In this document: positions 14,981-21,642 of the stretch, in pieces
Layout of the letters: each line of letters starts with the position of its first letter
Numbering within the stretch: the first letter of the stretch is position 1
From: a virus
Virus record (IMG/VR): IMGVR_UViG_3300031841_003411
Coordinates: 1 to 28,197 of that record
Length of the DNA: 28,197 nt
Reading direction: 5' to 3' (one strand)
The notes under the pieces: generated by a model
Databases searched by the model: none
Seen by the model: only the letters and a program-made list of their open reading frames with translations
Told to the model about the DNA's origin: nothing
Program-made: the position numbers and the translations under genes

Positions 14981-15158
14981 CCTCGGCGCTAGGCGTATTA
15001 ATTACTAAATTAAGCTTCTCTGTTAATTCGTTAATAATCATTAAAGCTACCGCAGCATCTTCTTTTGATCGGGCATAATCGGTAAAGTGGGTCTTTATAT
15101 CCTCAATAGCTCTTGAGTATTCATCAATCACTATCCTTGTTTTGCTGCACATATTCAT
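14967..15158 (-). CDS. Hypothetical helical protein
   Basis: 63 residues from an ATG eight bases after GAGG. Mostly helical (IVIDEYSRAIEDIKTHF; AAVALMIINELTEKLNLVI), with no known motif. It lies between ninG and the Cys-rich gene and overlaps the latter by fourteen bases. Confidence 0.5.
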   Translation of the reverse strand: MNMCSKTRIVIDEYSRAIEDIKTHFTDYARSKEDAAVALMIINELTEKLNLVINTPSAEVESE

Positions 15159-15168
15159 AGTTTAACCC

Positions 15169-15849
15169 TCACATTTCTAAGTAAATTTTTAATTCTCTTA
15201 TCTCAGCGTTAAACATCTTACGCATAGCAATCAATTCATCACAATCCCAATCTACCACCCTGTCAACTTCGCAGTATTCGATAATTTCCTTCGCCCTTTC
15301 TTGACCAAATCTATCTCTAAGACCTTGTAGATAACCGCGCGTGTTCTTATTACCGCTTATATTACCACTTAACCCCTTATTACAGTATCTATTGCATTGA
15401 AGATATGTATTTAATACGTCAAATCTTAGCTCACTTTGGCTTCCAACTGTCTTATAATGTCCACAGCACCAATCCATATTCGGCTTATTGCAGCTAATAC
15501 ACGTCGGCTCTAATCCTCTATCCTTGAACCACTTAAATTCCTGCAATCGCCTAAGCTTGTTAAACACGGGCTGCGTGATTTTCAACTGATACGCTAAATC
15601 GCTTTCTTTAAACTCGCGCTTCTTCTTGGCCCACGCCTTTTTGTCCTTAATGTGTTCTTTCCTTAACGACTGTGCTAATTTTCGTGATTTCTTCTCGTTA
15701 ACCTCTTGTTGTTTCTTTCTAGCCCACTTAATCGCGTGATCTGTCGAACAGAAACAACCTATCCCCCACGTGACCATCAATTCAACTGGTGCGGATGACT
15801 TACAAAACTTGCATTTTTTAGACTTACCCACCATTTTTCTGACGGTCAC
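15169..15849 (-). CDS. ninG: NinG/Rap recombination protein
   Basis: 226 residues from the GTG at 15849, preceded by AGGGG at five bases and by the stop of the small upstream ORF; an ATG five codons further (15834) and a longer frame to 15885 are alternatives. N-terminal zinc ribbon (CKFC, 13-16; CFC, 32-34), a basic helical middle, then CISCNKPNMDWCCGHY (117-132) and RFDVLNTYLQCNRYCNKGLS, the HNH-like core of lambda NinG. In lambda this protein (Rap) binds branched DNA and helps resolve recombination intermediates in the Red pathway. It fits with RecT and SSB in this genome. Confidence 0.85.
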   Translation of the reverse strand: MTVRKMVGKSKKCKFCKSSAPVELMVTWGIGCFCSTDHAIKWARKKQQEVNEKKSRKLAQSLRKEHIKDKKAWAKKKREFKESDLAYQLKITQPVFNKLRRLQEFKWFKDRGLEPTCISCNKPNMDWCCGHYKTVGSQSELRFDVLNTYLQCNRYCNKGLSGNISGNKNTRGYLQGLRDRFGQERAKEIIEYCEVDRVVDWDCDELIAMRKMFNAEIRELKIYLEM

Positions 15850-15850
15850 A

Positions 15851-15964
15851 TTAACCCCTAACGGGAATATATTTACTAATAACAACGCTATGTACCGCTA
15901 TCAGTTCGAACGGGAATAATTTAGGTTTATTTAGCGTTTCATCAATCTTCGTTATATCATTCAT
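15851..15964 (-). CDS. 37-residue ORF upstream of ninG
   Basis: ATG at 15964 follows AGAGG at a good distance, and the TAA lies one base before the GTG of ninG. The peptide has a hydrophobic stretch LFPFELIAVHSVVISKYI. Its spacing supports translation, at least as a coupling ORF; a function cannot be suggested. Confidence 0.45.
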   Translation of the reverse strand: MNDITKIDETLNKPKLFPFELIAVHSVVISKYIPVRG

Positions 15965-15974
15965 TATCGGTCCT

Positions 15975-16145
15975 CTAGGTTTTAACTATAACAGCATCAT
16001 CATACTGAACAAAATTAATATAGCCCTCATCCTCAATGCTTTTGTATTCATTGCCCACATCACCAAGAAAGGGAACAGTGTCGCCAATTTTACTTGAATA
16101 CCACCTGCTTCTATCTGGACACTGTATTATTTTTAACATCTCCAT
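15975..16145 (-). CDS. 56-residue hypothetical protein
   Basis: Starts at ATG 16145 with AAAGG upstream; an internal ATG at the third codon is an alternative. Sequence MEMLKIIQCPDRSRWYSSKI then a V-PFLGD strand and acidic end. It reads like a small beta protein similar to short accessory proteins of other phages. Next ORF starts eleven bases downstream. Confidence 0.5.
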   Translation of the reverse strand: MEMLKIIQCPDRSRWYSSKIGDTVPFLGDVGNEYKSIEDEGYINFVQYDDAVIVKT

Positions 16146-16162
16146 AATATTAACCTTTATTG

Positions 16163-16456
16163 TTAAATTATAACTAGCGCATAAACCGGACGCAAAAGAG
16201 CGCCGGTTATGCGGTTGTTAGATCGGTATAATCTATCTCCATCTAATATCCCGAATGGCATTTGACCGCCGGCTAAAAAACCTTTTATAAGCATTACATC
16301 GTTTTCATTAATATGCAAAAAAGGCATACTGCTATTTTTGAATCTATTACTGACAGTCTCTTCGCTAAGCCAGTCTATAAGCGGCTGAAGTTCGTATCTA
16401 CATATTTCGCAATGGTTACTATCATTACTTTCTATGTTGCAAATGTAGCAGTCCAT
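16163..16456 (-). CDS. Zinc-ribbon-start small protein ending in an attC-like site
   Basis: 97 residues. The N-terminus has CYIC (3-6) and CEIC (16-19), a short zinc ribbon, followed by LQPLIDWLSEE and a mixed domain. The last 15 residues (ITGALLRPVYALVII) are encoded by an attC-like palindrome at 16168-16223, so the C-terminus may be a read-through of recombination-site DNA rather than selected protein. Upstream 60 bases are AT-rich and may hold a promoter, but no clear boxes are seen. Confidence 0.5.
   Translation of the reverse strand: MDCYICNIESNDSNHCEICRYELQPLIDWLSEETVSNRFKNSSMPFLHINENDVMLIKGFLAGGQMPFGILDGDRLYRSNNRITGALLRPVYALVII
16168..16223. repeat. attC-like palindrome 1
   Basis: Outer boxes TTATAAC (16168-16174) and GTTAGAT (16217-16223, fits GTTRRRY) enclose arms GCGCATAAACCGG and CCGGTTATGCG with single extrahelical A bases, loop AAAAGA. 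The core is nearly the same as the site at 24365-24422 read on the other strand, including GCGTCCGGTT and CATAACCGGCGC. Confidence 0.6.
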
Positions 16457-16519
16457 AAATCACCTTATAATTAATAACTAGATAATAACATATTTCAACA
16501 AAAGATAAACAATTATTTA

Positions 16520-16867
16520 CTATTTATTTTCCCACCATTGATTGTCACTGCTTATCATCTGCTGCTCCCTGCTGTGCCAAGGATAATGAATACCTGATTG
16601 CTTAATCATGTGAAGCTCAAATACTTGGTAAGCCTCTTGTATTTCTACTGTTGTTAGCTGTGAGCTTGTCTTTCCGTACATGGCTTTTGTTACTTCATCG
16701 AATAATAGCTTCATGTTTTCTTTTGTCCATAAAACTTTAAAGCCGCGCTTATGGGCCTTTTCTATGAATACGTGGTAATCGAATCCGGCCTCATTTAACT
16801 TATTAGCATAGCCGTCAAGTGTTGAGTGAAGGCTTTTATTTTGAAGTCCTGTTCTTGGTTCACTCAT
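16520..16867 (-). CDS. Conserved phage protein of unknown function
   Basis: 115 residues. The pattern NKSLHSTLDGYANKLNEAG (10-28), WTKENMKLLFDEVTKAMYGK (49-68), a LTTVEIQEAYQVFE helix and GIHYPWHS near the end recurs in many phage early regions, but I know of no assigned role. Overlaps the gene upstream by four bases (ATGA type) and lies beside the replication-loader genes, so a replication or recombination role is possible. Confidence 0.55.
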   Translation of the reverse strand: MSEPRTGLQNKSLHSTLDGYANKLNEAGFDYHVFIEKAHKRGFKVLWTKENMKLLFDEVTKAMYGKTSSQLTTVEIQEAYQVFELHMIKQSGIHYPWHSREQQMISSDNQWWENK

Positions 16868-17061
16868 TTCTTTGCCCTCAGCTTCATCAATAAATTTAAC
16901 GTCTTTCTTAGTTTCTCGTCGCCAGTTCTATCTAGGTGATCCTGTATCTCTTCTCGTGGACGTTTAAGCCATGCCCTAGCCTCTTTGTCGCGCTTTATAC
17001 ATTCGAGTTGGTGCGCTCTCATTTCGTCTTTTTCTTGCTGGCTTAGTTGTGCAAAGCTCAT
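16864..17061 (-). CDS. Small basic helical protein
   Basis: 65 residues from ATG 17061, preceded by GAGG at six bases and overlapping the loader gene stop as ATGA. Highly charged helix (QQEKDEMRAHQLECIKRDKE) followed by RPREEIQDHLDR and a Lys-rich end. It could be a nucleic-acid-binding accessory factor of the replication genes; no family recognised. Confidence 0.5.
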   Translation of the reverse strand: MSFAQLSQQEKDEMRAHQLECIKRDKEARAWLKRPREEIQDHLDRTGDEKLRKTLNLLMKLRAKK

Positions 17062-17603
17062 GATAACCTCGCATGTTCTGGACAATACCAGTTATCAGAA
17101 CCTTTTAAGCTGCCTGTAACGCTCCCAGCCTTGTGACAATGATTCACAGCACACGTAGCCTCGCTTCCTCTGTTTGGCGACCTTATCAATCCTTTGCGCT
17201 TGTCCTGTGCTATTAACTGGTAATGCCTTTCAAGTAGAATGTCGTGGTCAGTAGCATTTTCGCCTAGTTGAGCCTTTGCCAGTTCTTCGATAACATCAAT
17301 AGCATGTGTCGGAGGTGGTAATGCTGCTTGCTTTTCAGCTTCTAGCCTTTCTGCATTTTCTTTTTGTGCCTTTTTCTGTAGAACAGATATTTCCTTAAGC
17401 GCTTCTATAATGTCGGCAGGCTTAGGGCAATACTTTGATTCTAGTGAATGTTTGCCAAACGCTGCTTTAATGTTAATTAAGTCGAAGTTTCTTAATAATT
17501 TCCACCAAGCCCGTTTTACCTCGATATCAGGGCAAGTCTTGTTATATAGCTTGAAGTTAGTATCAAGTAATTCCTGAAATTCTGTTGAGTCGTTATCATT
17601 CAT
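17058..17603 (-). CDS. Helicase-loader-like replication protein
   Basis: 181 residues. The N-terminal WWKLLRNFDLINIKAAFGKH then YCPKPADIIEAL (about 59-70) matches the pattern of G39P-type phage helicase loaders and replication P-like proteins. A charged linker (EISVLQKKAQKENAERLEAE) and a C-terminal zinc finger with Cys at about 151, 156 and 174 and His at 155 and 177 follow. Likely helps load host or phage helicase at the origin, together with the next gene upstream, whose end it overlaps by eight bases. Confidence 0.55.
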   Translation of the reverse strand: MNDNDSTEFQELLDTNFKLYNKTCPDIEVKRAWWKLLRNFDLINIKAAFGKHSLESKYCPKPADIIEALKEISVLQKKAQKENAERLEAEKQAALPPPTHAIDVIEELAKAQLGENATDHDILLERHYQLIAQDKRKGLIRSPNRGSEATCAVNHCHKAGSVTGSLKGSDNWYCPEHARLS

Positions 17604-17958
17604 TAGTTAAAACCCCACTAACTGTAATTTCAGGCTTCATATCGAAACAACTAGGTTCGTTTAATTCTTCTGCTGTTGCGTGTTGAGAAACTGTGCTTTC
17701 TGCAAAGTGCTCTAGCTTCTCACCACTTCTGCAAATAAGCTCAATATCATTAAAGGGTTTATTACGTGGATTAGCGCCCATCGACCAAGCATCTTGACGG
17801 CATCCGTTAATAGCATCTTTGATATCATCTATCTCATAACCTTCTCTCAACCGGTCTTTAATAGCCTTGCTTCGCTTTGGGGTTAGCTTGCATTTATTAG
17901 GGTTTTTATCCATCGCTACAACCCAGTAATTGAATATGTATTGTATATCGTCTTTCAT
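17596..17958 (-). CDS. Replisome-organiser C-terminal-like protein
   Basis: 120 residues. IFNYWVVAMDK, LTPKRSKAIKDRLREGY (26-42), IDDIKDAINGC and a NKPFNDIELICRSGEKLEHF segment match the conserved C-terminal domain found in phage O-like replication initiators and DnaD-type replisome organisers. The usual N-terminal origin-binding winged helix is missing, so the protein is either a domain stand-alone or works with another origin binder. It overlaps the loader gene downstream. Confidence 0.6.
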   Translation of the reverse strand: MKDDIQYIFNYWVVAMDKNPNKCKLTPKRSKAIKDRLREGYEIDDIKDAINGCRQDAWSMGANPRNKPFNDIELICRSGEKLEHFAESTVSQHATAEELNEPSCFDMKPEITVSGVLTNE

Positions 17959-17984
17959 TATTAACTCCGTTAGTTAATCCGTAT

Positions 17985-18042
17985 AAAAAAGCTGCGGCGT
18001 TGAGTACGGTTCTCAATGTTCGGTAATTAGCCTAGCCGCAAC
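17985..18042 (-). terminator. Large hairpin with T run before the replication genes
   Basis: On the minus strand GTTGCGGC and GCCGCAGC form an eight-base stem enclosing a second stem TTGAG/CTCAA, followed at once by TTTTTT. This has the form of a rho-independent terminator or attenuator between the accessory genes and the two replication genes. It stands in the same gap as the partial attC-like half-site at 18058-18080. Confidence 0.55.
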
Positions 18043-18074
18043 TTAAAGTCTTGTTTATTCCGCTTATTGCGCTG

Positions 18075-18320
18075 TTATATGCCTTTCACCCAGCAATCGG
18101 TAAACTCTGGGAAATTTTTAGGCTTACACTCTTCACCACCATACTCAAAGGCCAACCCCTTAATATTAGCTAAGTCTCCAACTTCGCAGATTCCCCATGT
18201 CCAGCAATCGGCATTTTCTGGCTCATGCAAAATCATCAGTTCCATTTCTGCGCGCATCAGTTCTTTTATCGCCTCTATAAATCTTGATGTAGGTCTTACT
18301 GTTTCAGTGTCATATTTCAT
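18075..18320 (-). CDS. Small acidic hypothetical protein
   Basis: 81 residues from ATG 18320, seven bases after GAGG; the longest frame to 18353 would run into the attC-like site. Helical FIEAIKELMRAEMELMIL (14-31), then CWTWGICEVGDLANIKGLAF and a final FTDCWVKGI. Three Cys and several Trp suggest a compact fold. The stop codon is inside the box ATATAAC, as in integron cassettes. Unknown function. Confidence 0.5.
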   Translation of the reverse strand: MKYDTETVRPTSRFIEAIKELMRAEMELMILHEPENADCWTWGICEVGDLANIKGLAFEYGGEECKPKNFPEFTDCWVKGI

Positions 18321-18334
18321 CTTTAATCCTCGGC

Positions 18335-18395
18335 TTATAACAAGGTTTATCAAGCCGACTCGCTGACGCTCACGGCTTATTAACGGGCGTTATAC
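18335..18395 (+). repeat. attC-like palindrome 2
   Basis: Boxes TTATAAC (18335-18341) and GTTATAC (18389-18395) enclose L''-like ATCAAGCCGAC and L'-like CGGCTTAT. The arms pair except for one extra C, the asymmetry seen in true attC sites such as that of aadA cassettes, whose inner boxes TCAAGCCGAC and CGGCTTA are nearly identical. Canonical orientation is therefore plus. Inner loop GCTGACGC. Size 61 bp. Confidence 0.65.
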
Positions 18396-18400
18396 GGATG

Positions 18401-18508
18401 CTATTTAAAAATAGCGTAGCCGACAACAGCCACAGAAAAGCATGCGCAACCAATGGCAAATGCCGCAGGCCAAGTAATATTATTTACAGCTTCTAAAAAT
18501 TCAATCAT
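18401..18508 (-). CDS. 35-residue membrane protein
   Basis: ATG at 18508 with GGAG eight bases upstream. After MIEFLEAVNN comes one long hydrophobic stretch (WPAAFAIGCACFSVAVVGYA, 13-32) and a short end. A single-span inner-membrane peptide, unknown role; small lysis or superinfection proteins look like this. It ends five bases before the attC-like palindrome 2. Confidence 0.5.
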   Translation of the reverse strand: MIEFLEAVNNITWPAAFAIGCACFSVAVVGYAIFK

Positions 18509-18510
18509 AT

Positions 18511-18633
18511 TTATTTCTCCGTTTTCGTTATGCACTGTTTTTCTGCATCCCCGTAGCGCATAACAAGTCGTTCGTCCTTACTTGCTGATTCGGTGGCTTT
18601 TTCTGGTTTATCTTTTTGTTTAGTTTCTTGCAT
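18511..18633 (-). CDS. 40-residue protein sharing a leader with a plus-strand gene
   Basis: Starts MQETKQKDKPEKATES after GGAGCTATAAAA. The first 25 codons and the upstream ribosome site match those of the gene at 23405, including PEKATE and DERLVM. Homology stops exactly at GTTATG. The rest (RYGDAEKQCITKTEK) is unrelated. A 7-bp inverted pair, GTTATGC and GCATAAC, lies in the tail of the gene at 18527-18533 and 18558-18564. Function unknown. Confidence 0.5.
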   Translation of the reverse strand: MQETKQKDKPEKATESASKDERLVMRYGDAEKQCITKTEK

Positions 18634-18648
18634 TTTTATAGCTCCTCG

Positions 18649-18843
18649 TTAATTGCCTTCAGGCAACATATCCCTACAAGTAACCTTGCCACTTGTAGCG
18701 TCCTCGATACGTATGGCCAGGCATAGCCCAGCATTACGATTACCGCTTAAGATATTGCTGAGGTAGCTTGGCAATATCCCAATCTTTTTTGCAAAGTCTT
18801 TCTTAAGAATTTTGTTTTCTTTTAAATATTCTTCTAATGTCAT
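18649..18843 (-). CDS. YdaS/Cro-like helix-turn-helix regulator
   Basis: 64 residues. MTLEEYLKENKILKKDFAKK then GILPSYLSNILSGNR (22-36) is a standard XRE-type helix-turn-helix; the end (GKVTCRDMLPEGN) resembles the YdaS/Cro-like C-terminus, though without the usual LRPD. Likely represses early promoters in the divergent region at 19859-20546 or the palindrome promoter at 12717. It lies in the leftward transcript, where a Cro-type gene is expected. Confidence 0.7.
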   Translation of the reverse strand: MTLEEYLKENKILKKDFAKKIGILPSYLSNILSGNRNAGLCLAIRIEDATSGKVTCRDMLPEGN

Positions 18844-18913
18844 TTTTTATTCACCTACTCTAATTATTTCAGGTATTTCCATCCATCCTGTTACGCTCAT
18901 TCTGTTAGCTTGC

Positions 18914-19234
18914 TTACCAAACTTTTAGTAATTTACTTAATGCTAACCTAAGCCAATCTGGGCAGTCCTCTACAACTGTAGCGGTATTCTTACAAAATTT
19001 TATATTCCTAATGTCAATATTAAATCCTTTTTTATCATCTCTCTCGTTTATTGAAAAAAAGAAATCATTATCTTGCGGTATATTTTGCCAGATGCAATTA
19101 ATGACAAAAAACTCACTTTCTCTACTGTCATCATAAGATTCAGCATTGAATCCCGTACTAGTATTCATAATGCGACCATCATCACCAGCAAAACTAAAGA
19201 TACTATTGCCTGCTTTTCTATCCTTATAATTCAT
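18914..19234 (-). CDS. Hypothetical early protein
   Basis: 106 residues, soluble and mixed, with an acidic, Asn- and Phe-rich middle (SEFFVINCIWQNI; DNDFFFSINERDD) and a final DCPDWLRLALSKLL helix. Upstream ribosome site is weak (GAGAAA). No family recognised. Confidence 0.5.
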   Translation of the reverse strand: MNYKDRKAGNSIFSFAGDDGRIMNTSTGFNAESYDDSRESEFFVINCIWQNIPQDNDFFFSINERDDKKGFNIDIRNIKFCKNTATVVEDCPDWLRLALSKLLKVW

Positions 19235-19267
19235 ATTTTTTTCTCACACATAAAGTTTATAAATAAT

Positions 19268-19417
19268 TTACTCATCATAGCCACCAAATAAAAGCCAGCA
19301 CCCATCACATAAGCCATCATGGTTAGCACTTGCGTCACGTTCGCCGCACTCTTCACATACTGGGCCTTTAAGGGCTACTATAAGTAATATTGCTAAGAAT
19401 ATTAGTAAGTAATACAT
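19268..19417 (-). CDS. 49-residue membrane-anchored zinc-ribbon protein
   Basis: ATG at 19417, AGGGG eight bases upstream. MYYLLIFLAILLIVALKG is a single membrane span or signal anchor; after it CEEC (21-24) and CDGC (38-41) form a small zinc ribbon facing one side of the membrane. Short proteins of this kind occur in phage early regions; a role is not known. Confidence 0.55.
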   Translation of the reverse strand: MYYLLIFLAILLIVALKGPVCEECGERDASANHDGLCDGCWLLFGGYDE

Positions 19418-19462
19418 ATCTTTTCCCCTGTTATTAATTCATTGTTCCGCTTATTACTGCTG

Positions 19463-19858
19463 TTATAAGTAAACATATTCGCATTTTACCGGTATTCGCA
19501 CCCTTTCTCTTTGCCCTTGGTATTTATGTGTTTTACTGCATTGTAAATAAATCATCCCAAATACAGTTGCGTGTCTAATGTTGCCGATAGTGTATTTAAT
19601 ATCTTTAACCTTACCCCAGTCCTCCGGCGCTGTTATTTTTGAGAATGTTGTTTTATTTAGTAATGGTATTAGTGCTTTTTGCAGCATTTCAATAGTAAAA
19701 GCAACTGTCCCATCACTGCCAGATTGTTCGATTCGCCAATAATCCCTTTCGTCAGACTTCATGTTTGAGTCATAGGTAATATGGCTAATATCAGCATCAG
19801 GCCACCATTCCTTAATAAGCTCCATAGGGTTGTGTAATTCTTTTTTAAAATCACTCAT
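19463..19858 (-). CDS. First gene of the leftward early transcript, unknown
   Basis: 131 residues, soluble, with ELIKEWWPDADISHI at 13-27, YDSNMKSDERDYWRIEQSG and many aromatic residues; the end CEYVYL is hydrophobic. AGGAGA lies eight bases before the ATG and a good promoter is 50 bases further up. Its TAA falls in TTATAAC, the start of an attC-like half-site. Possibly an anti-host or regulatory early protein by position only. Confidence 0.55.
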   Translation of the reverse strand: MSDFKKELHNPMELIKEWWPDADISHITYDSNMKSDERDYWRIEQSGSDGTVAFTIEMLQKALIPLLNKTTFSKITAPEDWGKVKDIKYTIGNIRHATVFGMIYLQCSKTHKYQGQRERVRIPVKCEYVYL

Positions 19859-19908
19859 AACAACTGTCTCCTGTTGAAAATTTAAGTATTAATTCATAAC
19901 TTAACGAT

Positions 19909-19937
19909 ACTTTAACCGATGATTAAACATTATGCAA
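19909..19937 (-). promoter_or_regulatory. Leftward early promoter
   Basis: On the minus strand TTGCAT (19937-19932), 17-base spacer, TAAAGT (19914-19909). Four of six -35 bases match consensus. The tandem TAAATGTAA repeat ends four bases from the -35 box and could be an operator or an UP-like element. Confidence 0.6.
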
Positions 19938-19962
19938 GTGATAAATGTAATAAATGTAAAAA

Positions 19963-20019
19963 AAGCCCTAACTTGAAAACCGTCACTTGAAACGTGGGGT
20001 TGATAAAAGTTAGAGCTTC
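19963..20019. repeat. Interrupted palindrome in the control region
   Basis: Outer arms AAGCCCTAACTT and AAGTTAGAGCTT match at eleven of twelve positions; inside are AACC/GGTT and CAC/GTG. CTAAC at one end and GTTAG at the other recall an attC, but the boxes fit poorly and size is small. It could be a terminator, an operator or a decayed recombination site. Confidence 0.45.
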
Positions 20020-20349
20020 GTTTATACTACACACCATTAGAGGTTCACAAAGCCTCTAACTAATAGTTGAAGGTAAATAGGACCTAACAACTAGTTTGTA
20101 TATTATACAAATTCCAGCTTTATCGGTCAACTCTAATAAGTGTTTAGATGTCTTGACTGAAAACTCAAAGACAATGCTGAAGAGCTTTAACCTTAAAAAG
20201 TTTGTGTGGCTGGGGGCTAGGCTGACCCAATGCTTTAGCAAGCTATGAAACGCTCGTTATGTGATTTTTTTGTATGGGTTTGATGCTTACCATTTAGTCT
20301 ACGATCACAAGTAGGCGAAAAGCAGGGCGTAATTAGTTACACATTCACA

Positions 20350-20366
20350 ACCAATAGCTAATTGGT
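20350..20366. promoter_or_regulatory. Palindromic operator candidate
   Basis: ACCAATAGCTAATTGGT: arms ACCAAT and ATTGGT are perfect, around a five-base centre. Located 120 bases upstream of the rightward promoter. No second copy was noticed nearby. Confidence 0.4.
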
Positions 20367-20487
20367 ATAAACAATATGATGAAAGGTTTAGTATATATTT
20401 ATATATCACAAATCGGTCTAAATGATTGCTATTGCCTAAAATAATAGACAGCATAAAAAACTTTTCTAAATTATTTCTCATTTGGTG

Positions 20488-20515
20488 TTGACAGCGTGGT
20501 TATTCGTGCTAATAT
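20488..20515 (+). promoter_or_regulatory. Rightward early promoter
   Basis: TTGACA (20488-20493), 16-base spacer, TAATAT (20510-20515): near consensus. It lies 31 bases before the first plus-strand early gene and should drive the whole run to recT, and probably to ssb. Confidence 0.8.
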
Positions 20516-20546
20516 GAACTTACACAAACGGTAAAGGAATAAAAAA

Positions 20547-21182
20547 ATGATTGACTTAACAAAATATTCATTAGAAGAGTTGCAAAATAAGGTTAAAAAG
20601 ACTGTTGGAGGTAATGATGTGGAGATCTATGCGATTTATATAGATCAGGACTATCCAATATTAGGCGCTATTCTAAGGGATAGTGAATGGGTCCCTAATG
20701 ACTGGACAAGTAAGGGCGTGAATATAGAAGATTATGAAGAGATAGGCAGTAACCTAGACCTATCAGCCTTTACTACGGAAATAGACTATAACCAATTGCC
20801 TGTTGATACGCTTATAGAAGTTGATGGCATAGGCAAAAGATATACAGCAGGGATGACTCCATGTAATGGCGATCTAGTCTGTTTTTTCAGTGAAGGGAGG
20901 GACAGTAATACAGAAATAGAATCTACACGCGCCGAAAAAGAAACATGCAAACTAATAACAAACCCTCGAAAAGGATGGTTTGGTGGTGAAATCGGTATTC
21001 CTGATGGGGTTAAATTGAGAGTATGGGAGGCTGTGATATTGCTTGGCGTATTATATTCTAATACCAGCATCAAAATAATGGATGAGGATTTACGCAAAGG
21101 GTTTAACAAATCAAGTGGGCATAAAGGAATAACCAGCTATCAAATACTAGGTGAAGATTATCAAGAAGGAGATGAATTATGA
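20547..21182 (+). CDS. First gene of rightward early operon, unknown
   Basis: 211 residues; ribosome site AAAGGA. Acidic, soluble, with N-terminal helix (YSLEELQNKVKKTV), a middle LIEVDGIGKRYTAGMTPCNG and a GVKLRVWEAVILLGVLY hydrophobic segment near 165-178 that is not long enough for a clear membrane span. No known motif. As the first gene after a strong promoter it may act on the host or regulate early transcription, by position only. Confidence 0.6.
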   Translation: MIDLTKYSLEELQNKVKKTVGGNDVEIYAIYIDQDYPILGAILRDSEWVPNDWTSKGVNIEDYEEIGSNLDLSAFTTEIDYNQLPVDTLIEVDGIGKRYTAGMTPCNGDLVCFFSEGRDSNTEIESTRAEKETCKLITNPRKGWFGGEIGIPDGVKLRVWEAVILLGVLYSNTSIKIMDEDLRKGFNKSSGHKGITSYQILGEDYQEGDEL

Positions 21183-21307
21183 TTGACCAAAGAAGAAACT
21201 GTGAAGAACGCGACAACCGCAAAATAAGAAACTCAATGATTGCTTTTTATTCAATCCTTGGCGTTAGCATATTGGCTTTAACTCACACGATTTACGCAGC
21301 GCTATGA
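21179..21307 (+). CDS. 42-residue single-span membrane protein
   Basis: Overlaps both neighbours by four bases (ATGA at each end), a strong sign of coupled translation. A charged start (MIDQRRNCEERDNRKIRN) precedes one membrane helix (about 21-40, AFYSILGVSILALTHTIYAA). Topology suggests a cytoplasmic N-terminus. Role unknown; small early membrane peptides often affect superinfection or host physiology. Confidence 0.55.
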   Translation: MIDQRRNCEERDNRKIRNSMIAFYSILGVSILALTHTIYAAL

Positions 21308-21642
21308 GTATATCGAAAGGTATGCCGTGCCACATTACGGCAATGGGTGACGAGTTTGATAACCATGACTCGGTTGAGGTTGATGAAGAAAGAGAGATAG
21401 CTATTATCCAAGAAGCTTTATTAAACGGCGACCGGTTCAATACTTTTGGTAGTCACATTGCTGACTTTAGTAATGTAGTAGATGACGAGCTTTGTTGTAA
21501 TGCTGAATTTAGTAACGCATTAAGAAAGTTGATGATTGGTGATACTAGCAAAGCAGTTAAGGAAATACGTGCGGTTGTTAACAAAGAGGCTTATAAAATA
21601 GCTGAATTAATTTACATGGAAAGGGCGGCTAAAGATGAATAA
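21304..21642 (+). CDS. Hypothetical acidic early protein
   Basis: 112 residues, acidic, with VDEEREIAIIQEALLNG (26-42), a FGSHIADFSNVVDDELCC middle and a helical end. Starts in an ATGA overlap and its stop overlaps the next gene by eight bases. No motif recognised; belongs to the recT operon. Confidence 0.5.
   Translation: MSISKGMPCHITAMGDEFDNHDSVEVDEEREIAIIQEALLNGDRFNTFGSHIADFSNVVDDELCCNAEFSNALRKLMIGDTSKAVKEIRAVVNKEAYKIAELIYMERAAKDE

Larger units (their letters stand above)
19859..20546. other. Divergent control region without convincing genes
   Basis: 688 bases between the leftward and rightward early genes. It holds promoters in both directions, a tandem nine-base repeat TAAATGTAA at 19942-19959, an interrupted palindrome at 19963-20019, a hairpin with arms TTAGAGG/CCTCTAA at 20037-20059, a 17-base palindrome at 20350-20366 and AT-rich DNA near 20380-20410. 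This is where repressor and perhaps replication-origin elements would be expected. A 61-codon minus frame at 20056-20241 has no good start signal. Confidence 0.65.

Noticed and set aside
18847-18900. 17-codon minus ORF upstream of the YdaS-like gene
   Set aside because: Too short and without a ribosome site to support as a gene.
20056-20241. 61-codon minus-strand frame in the control region
   Set aside because: No ribosome binding site, odd composition, and it runs across hairpins and repeats; more likely chance.
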